Below the pieces are notes generated by a model, which saw only the letters and a list, made by a program, of their open reading frames with translations, did not search any database and had not been told where the DNA came from. Source: Carnegiea gigantea (taxonomy: Eukaryota > Streptophyta > Magnoliopsida > Caryophyllales > Cactaceae). Taken from it: a stretch of DNA of 64,000 nucleotides. Position numbers and translations under genes: made by a program. The stretch lies in NCBI GenBank assembly GCA_029747015.1, contig JAKOGI010002747.1, positions 20,001 to 84,000 of the forward strand, written 5' to 3'. Of this stretch, positions 35,127 through 46,325 are shown one piece after another; within the stretch, counting starts at the first letter, position 1, and each line of letters opens with the position of its first letter.

Positions 35127-37407
35127 TGTTAAGCCAAAAATCATGCATTGTTTTCATAATTATTTTGATTATATTATATATATTATTTCGTCTAATTTAA
35201 TTTATTTTATATATTTTTCAGGTTAGGCATTAATAAAATAAAAAGGATAAGAGAGGACGTCGAGGTTCGGGTTTACACGCTTGGCTATAAAGACGGTACA
35301 AAAATAATAATTTATGGAAAATATTATTTTCATAATTATTTAATTGGGTTAGGGTTTCAATAGTTGGAGGAAAGTTAGAAGTCTTGAGGAAGAAGAAGTC
35401 TAAGGAAGAAAGGAAGTAGAGGAAAAAAAACCCTACCTATCCCACCCTTCCTTTCCTCTCCATTATATATCATCATCATCCTAAAGCATCTACCGTCATA
35501 AGCCATGGTACCCTCCTTCAAACCCATCATCTCACGGCAGCCCTCAGTAGCCTTCAATCTCCTCCATAACACAGGGCCAACTTCTTCCCCTTCATCATAT
35601 CATAATCACCATCACCACCATCTTCGTTCATAGCCACGGCTACACCCCATGCTCAACTCCATCACGCCATCCCCTTCGCTTCTCATCATCTTCAAGTAGT
35701 TTAGCTTTATTTCTTTTTGTGTTGTTTAGATTATTATTAAACATGAATTATTTGGGTGAATTTTTGATTTTATTTTTAATATGAGTGAGTAATTTTTTTA
35801 TGCTTAGTATAATCTATTTGAAACCATGCTAAATTAATTATTTTGAAACAAGTTCCATGCTTTATTGTCTAGTTGATTTATATTCATGATTCTATAGCGA
35901 TTAGTATTTACCGTTCATGATATTTGTGTTATATTAATTAGAATGCATGCTAGTTAGTTTAATACGAATTCATATGATAGTTTAAGAGGCTTTAATACGT
36001 AAAAGTTATCGTCTTTTAAGCATTAGTATCACCCTAATTAATCATGGATGGCTCAAACCCTCTCTTTTAATAGGTAATCGTTATGGATCTTTGTTAAATC
36101 GATTTGCTAGTAAATTGGTTACAAAGCATTAGATGATGTTTTTCTAGTACGTAATGCTCTAGTTTGATTAAATTCTTATGCTGGTGTAAGGGTTATCAAA
36201 TTAGTAGGGTTTATATTAGGGCTGGACCTAATTAAACTATAATATAAGGAAAAACGGGGAAGATCCGCTGGTGGGTGTCTTCTACAGTTTAACTCATGGA
36301 TGAAATCGACTTGTGTGTTAATAATAAATATTAATTTGCATGGTGGATATAGATTATGCTAAGCATTTTTCATATATTTGATATCTTCGATAATTATTTG
36401 TTGCTTTTAGTTAATTTGTTTAGTTTATCAATTTTTATTCTTCAATTTTTAGCTTTGATATAAATACCATTTACCCCTCCAAAAGAATAGTCTTTTAAGA
36501 GTGTCTTGGTAATTTTAGATTAGGTATATTTTGATTTTTAGAGTGGTTATAATTTTCAGATTTGATTTATATTCTGTTTTATCGTTTAATTACCAGTTTG
36601 TTAGAAATTAGGGTAAAAATAATTTCTTTCATTTTTTTTTCAAGTTTTAATCCATCCTAGGGTTTATATAGTGTCTTAATCTGCCTCTATTTAATTTCGG
36701 AATTTTTGGAAATTATTTGATAATTGTTCAGAATTATTTCGTATATTGGATATGTGTAGGTTTTTATTTCAATAAATTTGAATATTGCGTTTTTAATATT
36801 TATTTCATGTTTTTTAGGTATTATTGAATCCAAAAAATTATATCCTTAAATTTGGGTAATTTTGTTAATTAATTTCCTATTTATATTAGTGTAGTTTAAT
36901 TCTTTTCTAATTTCAGATTTAATTTTCTGCTTCATTTTTCTGTAGTAATTTTCTGTTTTAATTTTTCTAAAGTCAATTAGATATAATTCTAGAGTTACAA
37001 GCTTATAAACTTGAATAATATTAGTTTAGGTCACTGTTTGTGATTTTTATATTAATTTTTCTGTTTATTATTTTCTATTTTCATTTTTAGTAGAAGATTG
37101 CATTATTATTCTGTTTTTATTTTTCTAGTTTATTTAGGATAGCTATTTACTGTTTTATTTTCAGTATTAAATCTAGAATATTTAGGAGTAATATTAAGTT
37201 TTTTTCAGATTTTTATTTATTAAATTTGATTTATTTTAGAGTTACAAATAGAAGAGACAATCAATTAGACTAGTAAAATTATTTAGGATTAAATTAGTTT
37301 TTTGACATAATCTTTCCACGTGGATCGATCCCTACTTTCCTATGCTATAAATATTATTTAGAAATTGAAGTAGTGGTTAAATTTGTTGCTCCACGACAAG
37401 CTTTACA
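35127..37407 (+). repeat. 5' LTR of the Athila-like element
   Basis: 2281 bp, co-linear with 46326-48588. A LTR TATA box is visible at 35285-35291 (GGCTATAAAGAC); the other LTR has the same at about 46487. A pyrimidine- and CAT-rich stretch follows at 35440-35640. Confidence 0.92.
35285..35291 (+). promoter_or_regulatory. LTR TATA box
   Basis: CTATAAAG within TTGGCTATAAAGACGG, conserved in both LTRs of this element. Confidence 0.5.
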
Positions 37408-37412
37408 AATGT

Positions 37413-37430
37413 TGACGCCGTTACCGGGGA
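37413..37430 (+). other. Primer-binding site (tRNA-Asp), Athila-like element
   Basis: TGACGCCGTTACCGGGGA matches TGGCGCCGTTGCCGGGGA, the complement of plant tRNA-Asp 3' end, in 16 of 18 bases; both changes are G to A. tRNA-Asp priming is typical of Athila/Tat elements. It starts five bases after the LTR. Confidence 0.85.
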
Positions 37431-37640
37431 AAGAAAATAAATTGCTAGTTTACTTCTATTTAATTTTACTCCTTTTATTGTTTTGTTTTAACTCTGGTAT
37501 TTTAATTTTTTGTAGATTTCCCATAATGTATGAGATTAAAGAGTGGTAAGCAAATTGGAGAGGACAAGAAGTAAACATTGAAAGCTAAAAACAAAGAGAG
37601 TCATCCTAACCTAGTAAGTCTTAAGATTAAAGAGGTAAGA

Positions 37641-39039
37641 ATGTCCACTTTTCGGGAACTTACTGCCCCTAACCTAGAAACCCAACCTATGTCCATTACT
37701 TATGCTGCATTAGATAAATCCCTAAAACTGAACTTTGGATTCATCAATCTATTGCCTAAGTTTAATGGATTAGCTGGAGAGGACCCATACCGTCATATTA
37801 GTGAATTCCTTATTACATGCTCCACTATGGTGCCTAAGGGGATTCCTGAAGACCAAATTCGGTTGAGAGCTTTTCCTTTTTCTTTACTTGGTAATGCTAA
37901 AAACTGGTTGTGTTACATGCTTGCTGGATCGTTCTCTATATGGACTGTATTGCATAAATCATTTTTAGAGAAATTTTTTCCAGTATCCCGAATTGGATCT
38001 ATTGGGCAGGAGATATGTGAAATCAAACAAATGAATGGGAAAATTTTTTGTGAGTACTGGGAAAGATTTAATAAACTGTGTGCTAGTTATCCCCAACATC
38101 AAATAACTGAATAGTTATTGATTCAATATTTTTATGAGGGTTTGCTTCCTATGGATCGTAATATGGTTGATGCTGCTAGTGGGGGGCTCTAGTTAATAAA
38201 ACTCCAGCAGATGCTAGAAATTTATTTAATCTAATGGCCCAAAATACTCAGCATTTTGGTGCTAGGGAATCACAAATTAAAAGGGTTAATGAGATTGGTT
38301 CTAGCTTATCTGTAGCGAGTCAGTTATCTTACATTACTGCTATGTTGAATAGGATCGTCACTGGAGGAGTACAAAAAGCAATTATATGTGACATTTGTTG
38401 TCTAGAGGGGCATCCTACTGATGCATATCCTGCACTTCAAGAGGGTAATGTTAATGTTGTCTATTCTAACCAAGGTTAAAGGAGGTATGATCCCTATTCT
38501 AACACCTATAATGAAGGATGGAGAGACCACCCTAACCTTAGGTATGGCCCTCAAACCAATTCACCTTGTTTTGATCAAACGTCTCGTCAACCTTCTAATC
38601 AAGATAGGACCAACTTCTTACTAGAACAAATCCTTAAGAAGATGGATGATAGGTTCCTAATTTTGGAGACAACTCTTAAGCAAGTTTAAGAGAGACAGGC
38701 TGCAACTGATATTATAGTTAGTAACTTGTAGGCTCAAATGCAAAATAGGTTACCATCTCAGCGTTACCCTAACCCTAAGGAGAATGTTAGTGCCATAACA
38801 CTTAGGAGTGGGAAAGAGTTAAAAGAGCCTAGGAAGAGTAGAGAGGTTGAGCCTGAGTTGGAGGTCAAAAACCAGAGTTAGATACAAATTCTCATCAAAC
38901 TACTAAGGAAATAGGAGAGAAGAAAAGAGAACTTTATAAGCCAATTCCACCTTTTTCTAGTAGATTTCGAAGCCCTACTTCTAAGGTGAATGAGGCTAAC
39001 CAAGAGATCTTAGAGACATTTAAGAAGGTAGAGATCAAC
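37641..39039 (+). pseudogene. Athila-like gag, interrupted
   Basis: The ATG at 37641 opens MSTFRELTAPNLETQPM; an upstream TTG at 37578 is in frame but not needed. The retrotransposon gag domain follows (FNGLAGEDPYRHISEF, IRLRAFPFSLLGNAKNWL, FPVSRIGSIGQEI), then the late domain and one zinc knuckle in the Athila form (CDICCLEGHPTDAYP, with Tyr in place of the last Cys). Breaks: TAG at 38112-38114, a frameshift in the G6 run near 38190, another near 38475, and further stops near 38689 and 38729. The end (EILETFKKVEIN) is cut by the nested insertion at 39040; the frame resumes at 44316 with the conserved IPVLDAIKQV block. Confidence 0.87.
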
Positions 39040-39294
39040 TGTAACGCCCGAAATTTTTATCCTGTTCATCAAGGTATTTACGCTATTTTATAGCGTTCTA
39101 AAATAGTATTTTCGATAGATTGAAATAATATCGATGTGCCAGCTGAAGTACTGTTTTTATTGAGCGGAATCTTATTCTTATTTTACTGTTATTAAGGATT
39201 ATCATCGGGCACTACATTGAGTAGATTCCCGAATATGGCTGGACTGGCGAGTCTAGGGATTAGTCCTGCAACTTATTGAATCGAACCTTGGGGA

Positions 39295-39572
39295 TGATTT
39301 ATGATGTGATAAGTGGATAAACTCGTATTAATAATGATGTGACAAGTGGATAACTCGCATTAATAATGATGTGATAAGTGAATAAGCTCGCATTAATGAT
39401 GATGTGACAAGTGGATAAGCTCGCATTAATGATGATGTGACAAGTGGATAAATTCGCATTAATGATGATGTGACAAGTGGATAAGCTCGCATTAATGATG
39501 ATATGACAAGTAGATAAGCTCGCATTAATGATGATATAACAAGTGAATAAGCTTGCATTAATTATGATGTGA
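39295..39572 (+). repeat. 33 bp tandem array
   Basis: About eight units of the type GATGATGTGACAAGTGGATA + AGCTCGCATTAAT, ordered head to tail, most degenerate at the two ends. Confidence 0.85.
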
Positions 39573-39619
39573 TGAGGTAATTATCCAAAACAAAAGAAAA
39601 AGGAAAAAGAAAAAAAATA

Positions 39620-39632
39620 TATATATATAAAA
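39620..39632 (+). promoter_or_regulatory. TATA box of the giant LTR
   Basis: TATATATATAAAAGGC is followed 15 bases later by GGGGCTGAAGCCCC, a perfect short hairpin, and by GC-rich sequence in an otherwise AT-rich element. Likely the U3-R border. Confidence 0.5.
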
Positions 39633-39934
39633 GGCAAAAAGGGGCTGAAGCCCCTGTTCTTTTTCCTAGGCCAAAAATCACGAGGGGGGCTCCTTGACCC
39701 CCTGCCCTGTGATCCACACATACGCGAGGAGAGAGAGGGGGCAGGGAGGTCGTCGGCGGCGTCTCAGCGACTCCCCCACGGCTCACTGGCGGCGGCGGTT
39801 CAGCAGGAGGCCGGTGCCTAGTGGATGGGAAGCAATGGAGGAATCGAGCGCACACCGAGCCAACCCAAATCAATCCCTAAAATGGGTCCTTTAGCTTGTG
39901 TTCGAGGTGGGTTTCCTCTTTCTCCTATTTATCG

Positions 39935-40560
39935 ATAATTTCACTAAAATTTATTGATTATTGATTAAAGTTCATTCAAGTTGAGTTCGACTTGATTATC
40001 AGTGATTTGAGGAATAAAGTTTATCGATTATATAGTTCATTGATTATATGAAATCCCTTGCTTATATAGAGTTTACCGATTATATATAGTTTATCAATTA
40101 TATGAGATTTATTAATTATGTACAGTGTATCGATTATATAGTTTATCGATATTTGCAGTGTATCGAACACATATATATATGTTTATCAATTATATGTGAC
40201 TTAGCAATTATACGAAGCTTATTGTTTATATGTAGTTTAGCAATTATATGAAGTTTATCGATTATGTGTAGTTTATCGATTATACGAAGTTTATCGATTA
40301 TCTAAAGGTTCCCGATGATATGAAGTTTATTGGAAAAGTTTATTAAAAATATATCGTTTATAGAAAGTTTATTGATTATTGAAAGTTATTGAAAATATAT
40401 CGATTATTGCAAGTTTATGGAAAGCTTATCGATTATTGAAAGTTTATTAAAAATATATCGATTATTGCAGGTTTATGGAAAGTTTATCGATTATTGAAAG
40501 TTTATTGAAAATATATCGATTATTGCAAGTTATGGAAAGTTTATTGATTATATGTTCATA
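39935..40560 (+). repeat. Degenerate TATCGATTA tandem array
   Basis: Dozens of 20-28 bp variants of AGTTTATCGATTATATG with irregular spacing. Confidence 0.75.
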
Positions 40561-41079
40561 GTGATGGGTATTATTTATTTGCAAAAGCTTGAATTAACGA
40601 TACCTCCTCTGTTTATAGTGGTTATATGCTTAACAACATTATTTGTATGATTATATAGAAATGTTCATAATTTAGGAAGTTTGAACAGAGGAAATTGAAA
40701 AGTAAATCAAATGATTGCATCGATTACACTCGTGTGAGTTACGTTATAGTTGGGGAATTAGTCGATGATATGATTTCATGATGTGGTTATACGTGCTATG
40801 TGAAATCCTTTTCCCCTGAATTAATGAATGCATGGGATGACATTGATTTCAAAGTGTCTCTAAATGTTTATCGGTTGCTTGTTTAATTGATGAGTCCTTG
40901 GTGACGAAATAATCCTAAATCATCGGACTGCTCAATTGAATGAGGCAGGAGACCAGTTAATAGGTCTAGGAATCCTTTTCAGAAAGGACTTAAGTATTAA
41001 GCGTCCGATTATGTCATGTCTGTTGCTATGGTCAATGTAGGCAACCCAGTACCCTTTTATCTAAGTTTACAGGAGAAGT

Positions 41080-41425
41080 TCAAAGTTCAATGTTTATTGT
41101 TCTACCAGAAGGCAGAAATTCAAGTTCAATGATTCATTATCTGCCAGAAGGCAGAAATTCAATGTTTATTATTTTGCCAGAAGGCACAAATTCAAACTCA
41201 ATGATTCATTGTCTTTTAGAAGGCAGAAATTCAAGTTCAATATTTAATGTTCTGCCAGAAGGCAGAAATTCAAGTTCAATGATTCATTGTCTGCTAGAAG
41301 GCAGAAATTCAAGTTCAGTGGTTCATTGTCTGCCAAGAAGGTAGAAATTCAAGTCCAGTGGTTCATTGTCTGCCAAGAGGCAGAAATTCAAAGTTCAGTA
41401 ATTCAATGTTCCGCCAGAAGGCAGG
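41080..41425 (+). repeat. 39 bp tandem array
   Basis: About eight units of GCCAGAAGGCAGAAATTCAA + GTTCAATGATTCATTGTCT with small indels. Confidence 0.85.
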
Positions 41426-41589
41426 GAATGCAAAATTCAGTGATTTAGTGATCCAAGGTTCAAAGTTTTATAGTTTAGCCAGTAGGCATAAGTTTCAAAG
41501 TTTAATGTCTCGTAGTCCAGTCAATAGAAAGAAAATTCAAAGTTCATATGTCCTATAGTTCTGCCAACAGGTAGTGGAGTTAAAGTCTA

Positions 41590-43530
41590 CTGTTCAATGT
41601 TCATTGTTTATTGTTCAATGTGCAAAGTTTAATATTCAATGTTCATTGTTTATTGTTCAATGTGCAAAGTTTAATATTCAGTGTTCATTGATTGTTGTTC
41701 AATGTGCAAAGTTTAATGTTCAATGTTCATTGTTTATTGTTCAATGTGCAAAGTTCAATGTTCAATATTCATTGGTTATTGGTCAATGTGCAAAGTTTAA
41801 TATTCAGTGTTTATTATTTATTGTTCAATGTGCAAAGTTTAATATTTAGTGTTCATTGTTTATTGTTCAATGTGCAAAGTTTAATGTTCAGTGTTCATTG
41901 TTTATTGTTCAATGTGCAAAGTTTAATGTTCAGTGTTCATTGTTTATTGTTCAATGTGCAAAGTTTAATATTCAGTGTTAATTGTTTATTGTTCAACGCC
42001 AAAAACTTGATGCAGAAAAAGTTTTAATATTTATAAACCCCAAGTGCAAGGTGTATCGTTGAGTACTTGAGGTGTCGTCCGCAGGAAATTATATTTTTAA
42101 CTACCAGAGTTCACTTGAGCATATCAATCTAGGCGAGATCAAAGGTGAAGGAGGAAAACTAAACTACGCTAACAAATATAGAAGAAGCGACTTGGAGTTG
42201 CGATTTGACCAATGAATGAACCAACTAACCAAGACGAGTCCTAACCTACCCAAACTACATCGCGAATTAGAGATGATCGGTTGCACCATCAAAGATCACT
42301 CAAGCCCTCTCTCAAGGGTCATTGAGCTAGTCTAATCGGTCTAATCACCTATTTTCATGGGGTTGGCCCAATTAGACCACAAAACTAGCAACCCCGGACC
42401 TAACTCGATTCGGATGCTATTTTCATGTCCCGAACTCAGCTATTCCCTTTCCCACACTAGCTAATTGACTTCACCTCTCAACATAAATCAATCGCTCAAA
42501 AATATGGATGAAAGCTCTCTCAAGCATTTCATTGCACACTTGATGGGCATGAGGGAAAACTCTAAGTTCTAGGCATAGATTAGGTATGGTTACAAGATTA
42601 ATTAGCCATTAAGAGGCTAATCACAATCCAAGCCAACACAATCTACCAACTGAGTATCACAAACACATGAAAATCTAAACTAACAAACAAGAACATGAAC
42701 TTGAAGAACAAAACAAAGAGAATGAAATAAAACAAATCTAAACAACTAAATAACATGAATTAACAACAAAAACTAAACATATAAACTAAACAAAACAAAT
42801 ACAAGAATTAAAACAACAAAACATAAATAAGAACAACAATAAAATAAATAGAGAAAGTGGGAAGAAAACTTAGCCTTGAATTGATGAAGGAACTTGAAAT
42901 CCAAAGGTTGAATCCAAGATTACAATCTTTAATCCTAAACTAATCCTCCTTATTAACTAAAATCTAACCTAAACTACCCTAAAAATCGCCAGAGAGACGC
43001 CCAAGCAAGCCCTCGTGCGACCCCCGAATGACCCCTTGTAAAAACGCCCGAACGGATTTTAAATAGAAAACCACGAGACCCGGGGGGCAGGACTGTGCCA
43101 ATCGGCACGGGCGTGCCTCGTGGTACGGCCCCCCCGTGCCACTCCTCTGCAAAACTAGCCGAAAATCGGCTTTGATCGCGAAAAATGGGGATGGCATGGG
43201 GCCCCCATGCCAAATTTCTGGTTCGGCCCCCCGCGACCCTTTTTTGCCAGTTTTTGTTGTTTTCACCGGTTTTCGTTGTTTTTCTTCGCTTTGTCACTTT
43301 TTCGCTCCATTTCGCGATGTTTGCTTGATTTGACGTTATTTCCTACAAAATATAAATAAAACAAGTAAAAATCCTAAAGATTAAGTTATTATACGAGCTA
43401 AAAGTAGGTGAAAGAGACACGTAAAATAGGATAATTTATCGCCTATCATGTTCATTGTTTATTGTTCAATGTGTAAAGTTTAATATTCAGTGTTCATTGT
43501 TTATTGTTTAATGTGCAATATTAACATTCA
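41590..43530 (+). repeat. 42 bp tandem array, split by an LTR
   Basis: Units of TGTTCATTGTTTATTGTTCA + ATGTGCAAAGTTTAATATTCAG: nine to ten at 41590-42000 and two more at 43449-43530. The gap is the inserted LTR at 42008-43448. Confidence 0.88.
42008..43448 (-). mobile_element. Tat-like LTR with primer-site stub, nested in the 42 bp array
   Basis: In its sense (minus) it starts TGATAGGCGATAAATTATCC and ends CTTGCACTTGGGGTTTATAA...CTGCATCA, the form of Tat-lineage Ty3/gypsy LTRs. After the LTR end the minus strand goes on AGTTTTTGGCG (41997-42007), which looks like the start of a tRNA-Asp primer site (TTGGCG), then returns to the array. No target duplication is seen, so this is a truncated element rather than a clean solo LTR. 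A related LTR end lies at 59849-60349. Confidence 0.65.
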
Positions 43531-44315
43531 ATGCATTTGAATGACTCTTTACATTATAGATTATATGAAATGAAACAAGCCTCAAGGACATAATACCCAC
43601 ATGTATAAAGTTTAGCAATTGGTCCAAATACTATTGCTCTTGCATTGTGGTTTGAATACATTGCAAGGTAAGTGAGTTTCTTCAAAGAAAGGAAACTACA
43701 AACGACTTTTGAAGGTATTATTGCACTTTAAGTATTGTTTGGGAGAGAGGGTTATCCGCTGAGCGATAATTGCTCATTCCCATCTATTATTTTTCCCTTC
43801 CCAGGTTTCTGGAGTAACAAGTAAGAGTCGGTCCAAGTAAGCCGAAATGGAGTCATTGCTGTTCTAGAAGTAAAGTTAATGTTCTATATGTGTAACCTAC
43901 AATTGTACTGTTATGTGATCTAAGTTCCTGTGTGCATGTATTGCATATCATCTAGAGTTGCCCTGTACGGCCATGTGACCCGATCATCTTTTAACCAAGA
44001 TTATTTATAGTTGGGATGTAGCCCCAATACTCCAGACGTGTGGTCTATGGAGTTGTATTTTTATTGTTTCATTGATTTAGTATTGAACTGCGCTGGTTGA
44101 TATGCTCCGGGCAGGTGGCCCGTAGAGTCGTGAACTCCGGCGGGTAGCTGTTGAGTTGGTTTTATTATTACGCTAAATTGTAGGAAATTTAATGTAAGAC
44201 TTTAAGCCTGGAAAACGGTTTGTTTCAGGGAAAATTCTGTCCATTTTTCTCTAGAATTTAAAGAAAAATAAGGTACAACGTTAACACTCCTAGCCTTAGG
44301 GTTGGGGGCATTACA

Positions 44316-45076
44316 TCAACATACCTGTCCTTGATGCCATTAAACAGGTGTCTCGTTACGCTAAGTTCTTGAAAGAATTATGTACTACTAAAAGAAAGTT
44401 AGTAGGGAATAAAAAGGTAAGTGTGGGGGAAAATATGTCTGTAGTTTTTCAAAGAAAACTTCCCCCTAAGTGCAAAGACCCAGGTGTGTTTTCTGTTCCT
44501 TATAAGATAGGAAATCTTTACTTTGATAAGGCTATGCTTGATTTGGGTGCTTCCATTAATGTTATGCCTAGGTCTGTTTATGATAAATTGAACTTAGGAG
44601 AGTTAAAGAAAACTGGTGTAGTACTTCAGTTAGCTGATGGGAGCAGTATTCACCCAGATGGAGTATTAGAGAATGTCTTAGTCCAAGTGAATGAACTTGT
44701 ATTTCCTGCTGATTTTTATGTGATGAACATGGGTGATGCATATCATGATATTCCCATCTTGCTTAGCAGGCCATTTTTGAAAACAGATAGGACTAAAATT
44801 GATGTGTAGGAAAGAACTTTAACCATGAAATTTGATGATGAAGTGATTAAATTTAATTATTTTGATGCCATAAGATTACCTGCTAATATGAATTACGTGT
44901 ATGCACTTGATGTTATTGATGAGTCGTCCCAAGATACTTATGACTTGTCCAATGAAGATGAATTTTTGACTATACTTGCTAAGAGTCTTAACCATGTTGA
45001 GTTTCAAAAAATGCGCTACCAGATTAATGATGATTTAGTGGAAGAGATCCAACTAGAGGATCCAGGAGTTTCATGA
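44316..45076 (+). pseudogene. Athila-like gag end and aspartic protease
   Basis: Continues the gag frame cut at 39039: IPVLDAIKQVSRYAKFLKEL, then an open stretch from 44348 with the protease active site DLGASINVMP (about 44540-44570), the flap region (LQLADGSSIHPDGVLENVLV) and the C-terminal ILLSRPFLKTDRTKIDV block. TAG at 44807-44809 interrupts it; the same frame resumes and ends at 45074-45076. It would cleave gag. RT should follow in a complete Athila polyprotein but the sequence turns non-coding at 45077. Confidence 0.88.
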
Positions 45077-46305
45077 AGTTGAGCCAACAACTATAAACAA
45101 AGACGCTGGTTGGGAGGCAATCCAATGTTTTTAGGGAAGTACATATTTAATTTTGTTTTTGTTTTCATTATTTCTTTGTTCTTGCATGCATTAGGGACTA
45201 TGCATGAATTAAGTGGGGGGGTGCATCCTGCATTTAAAATCAAAAATTTTTTTTTCTTTCTTATAAATAATGCATGATATGAGTTTATGCTAGGCTTGCT
45301 TGTTTAAAATTTTTTTGTGTTTTTATTAGCTATTTTTTAGTTTATTCTTTTATGAGCTAAGACGTCTAAGCATGCCAGCTGTCTTTCAGAGAAGTTTGAG
45401 TTGATCCTCATATATCTCTTTAATGAGTAATTATCATGATTATTCATCTTATTTAGTCATGTATTATATCCACTTCAGAGGTAATAAAATGACCTGGCCC
45501 ATCTCCTAGACTATTGAATTAGTTGAATAACTCATTAAAGTTGTGATTTTTCTTGTTTGTTTTTTTTCCTTAAAAAAAGAAAAAAAAGTGAAAAAGGAAA
45601 GAAAAAAAGGTTAGATTACCAACATGGGTAGGAATAGGTGGCTAGTCACCTTTTCTCCTTAAGTTTAGGTCTCAAGTGAGCCTTATGTATGGAGTAACCC
45701 ATGATTGGGACAATCATACCCCTTTTTGGGCTGATCAATGACTCGCCAAAACTAACAGTCAAAAAGAAATAAAGATGAGAATGAATCGTTTGCTCCAGCA
45801 CCTCTATTCGGGTGAGTGTGAGACAGGAAGTGTTCAATTTCTAAGACCCTATATGGGCCTCGAATATGTGCGCTAGTGGAGTTTGAAAAAAAGAAGAAGA
45901 AGAAGAAGAAGAGACAATAAATGCAAGGCAAGTTTAGAACCAATTCAATGAGTTATTCTATCTAGTTCAATTGGCTTTATAGCCATACCATGCCTAAATT
46001 TTTTTATCATAAATTTTTTAGACCTCTTGATCGGTGTATGCATATTTAAAAAAGATGGATAATTATTGAACTTGTTATTTCATTAAGGAAATGTTGTGAG
46101 GTTGATAAATAAACTCTCTGAGGATAGTTGGATGTCTAATAGTTATTCACTTATTGGAGGAAAAAACTAATTAATTTTCAATAGAACTGTTTTTAAAGCA
46201 AGTCAAGACCTAGTATGAATATCACAGTTATGCATGACTTTATAAGAAAGAAAGAGGGTAACTTTTTAGATCGAGTCTAAGATTTCTTTACACGAAGACG
46301 TCCAA

Positions 46306-46325
46306 AATCTAAGTATGGGGGAATT
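46306..46325 (+). other. Polypurine tract of the Athila-like element
   Basis: AAGTATGGGGGAATT lies directly before the right LTR (TGTTAAGC at 46326). A similar G7 run at 45216-45222 is farther inside. Confidence 0.75.

Larger units (their letters stand above)
39040..44315 (+). mobile_element. Giant solo-LTR-like insertion with tandem arrays
   Basis: Bounded by TCAAC duplications (39035-39039, 44316-44320) and by TGTAACGCCC...GGCATTACA, i.e. TG...CA termini. The start sequence does not recur inside and there is no primer site, gag or pol, so it looks like one LTR left after recombination rather than a full element. The TGTAACGCCC start and large size suggest a Ty3/gypsy chromovirus LTR, low confidence. 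It carries a TATA box (39620-39632) followed by GC-rich transcribed-looking sequence (39640-39900), and four tandem arrays. Net of the nested LTR at 42008-43448 it is about 3.8 kb. Open frames over the arrays come from repeat lengths divisible by three, not from genes. Confidence 0.75.

Noticed and set aside
35375..35572. Short minus-strand frame in the Athila-like LTR
   Set aside because: The equivalent place in the other LTR is altered by indels, and it lies in a CAT/pyrimidine-rich non-coding stretch.
39328..39558. Minus-strand frame of repeated SSLMRAYPLVT peptides
   Set aside because: Same artefact of a 33 bp tandem unit.
41574..42027. Two overlapping open frames of about 90 and 110 codons with repeated peptides (QCSLFIVQCAKFN)
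   Set aside because: The 42 bp unit is a multiple of three, so every frame without a stop in the unit stays open; no start context or function.
42974..43333. Overlapping open frames in GC-rich DNA at 42974-43333 on both strands
   Set aside because: They lie inside the Tat-like LTR (R/U5-like leader) and show no protein signature.
39295..43530. Arrays of 33-42 bp repeats resembling a CRISPR array
   Set aside because: Units are directly adjacent with no unique spacers, no cas-like genes exist, and the setting is plant nuclear DNA; these are minisatellites within an LTR.
39040..44315. Reading the 5.3 kb insertion as a complete LTR retrotransposon
   Set aside because: The TGTAACGCCC start does not recur inside and there is no primer site, polypurine tract or coding region.
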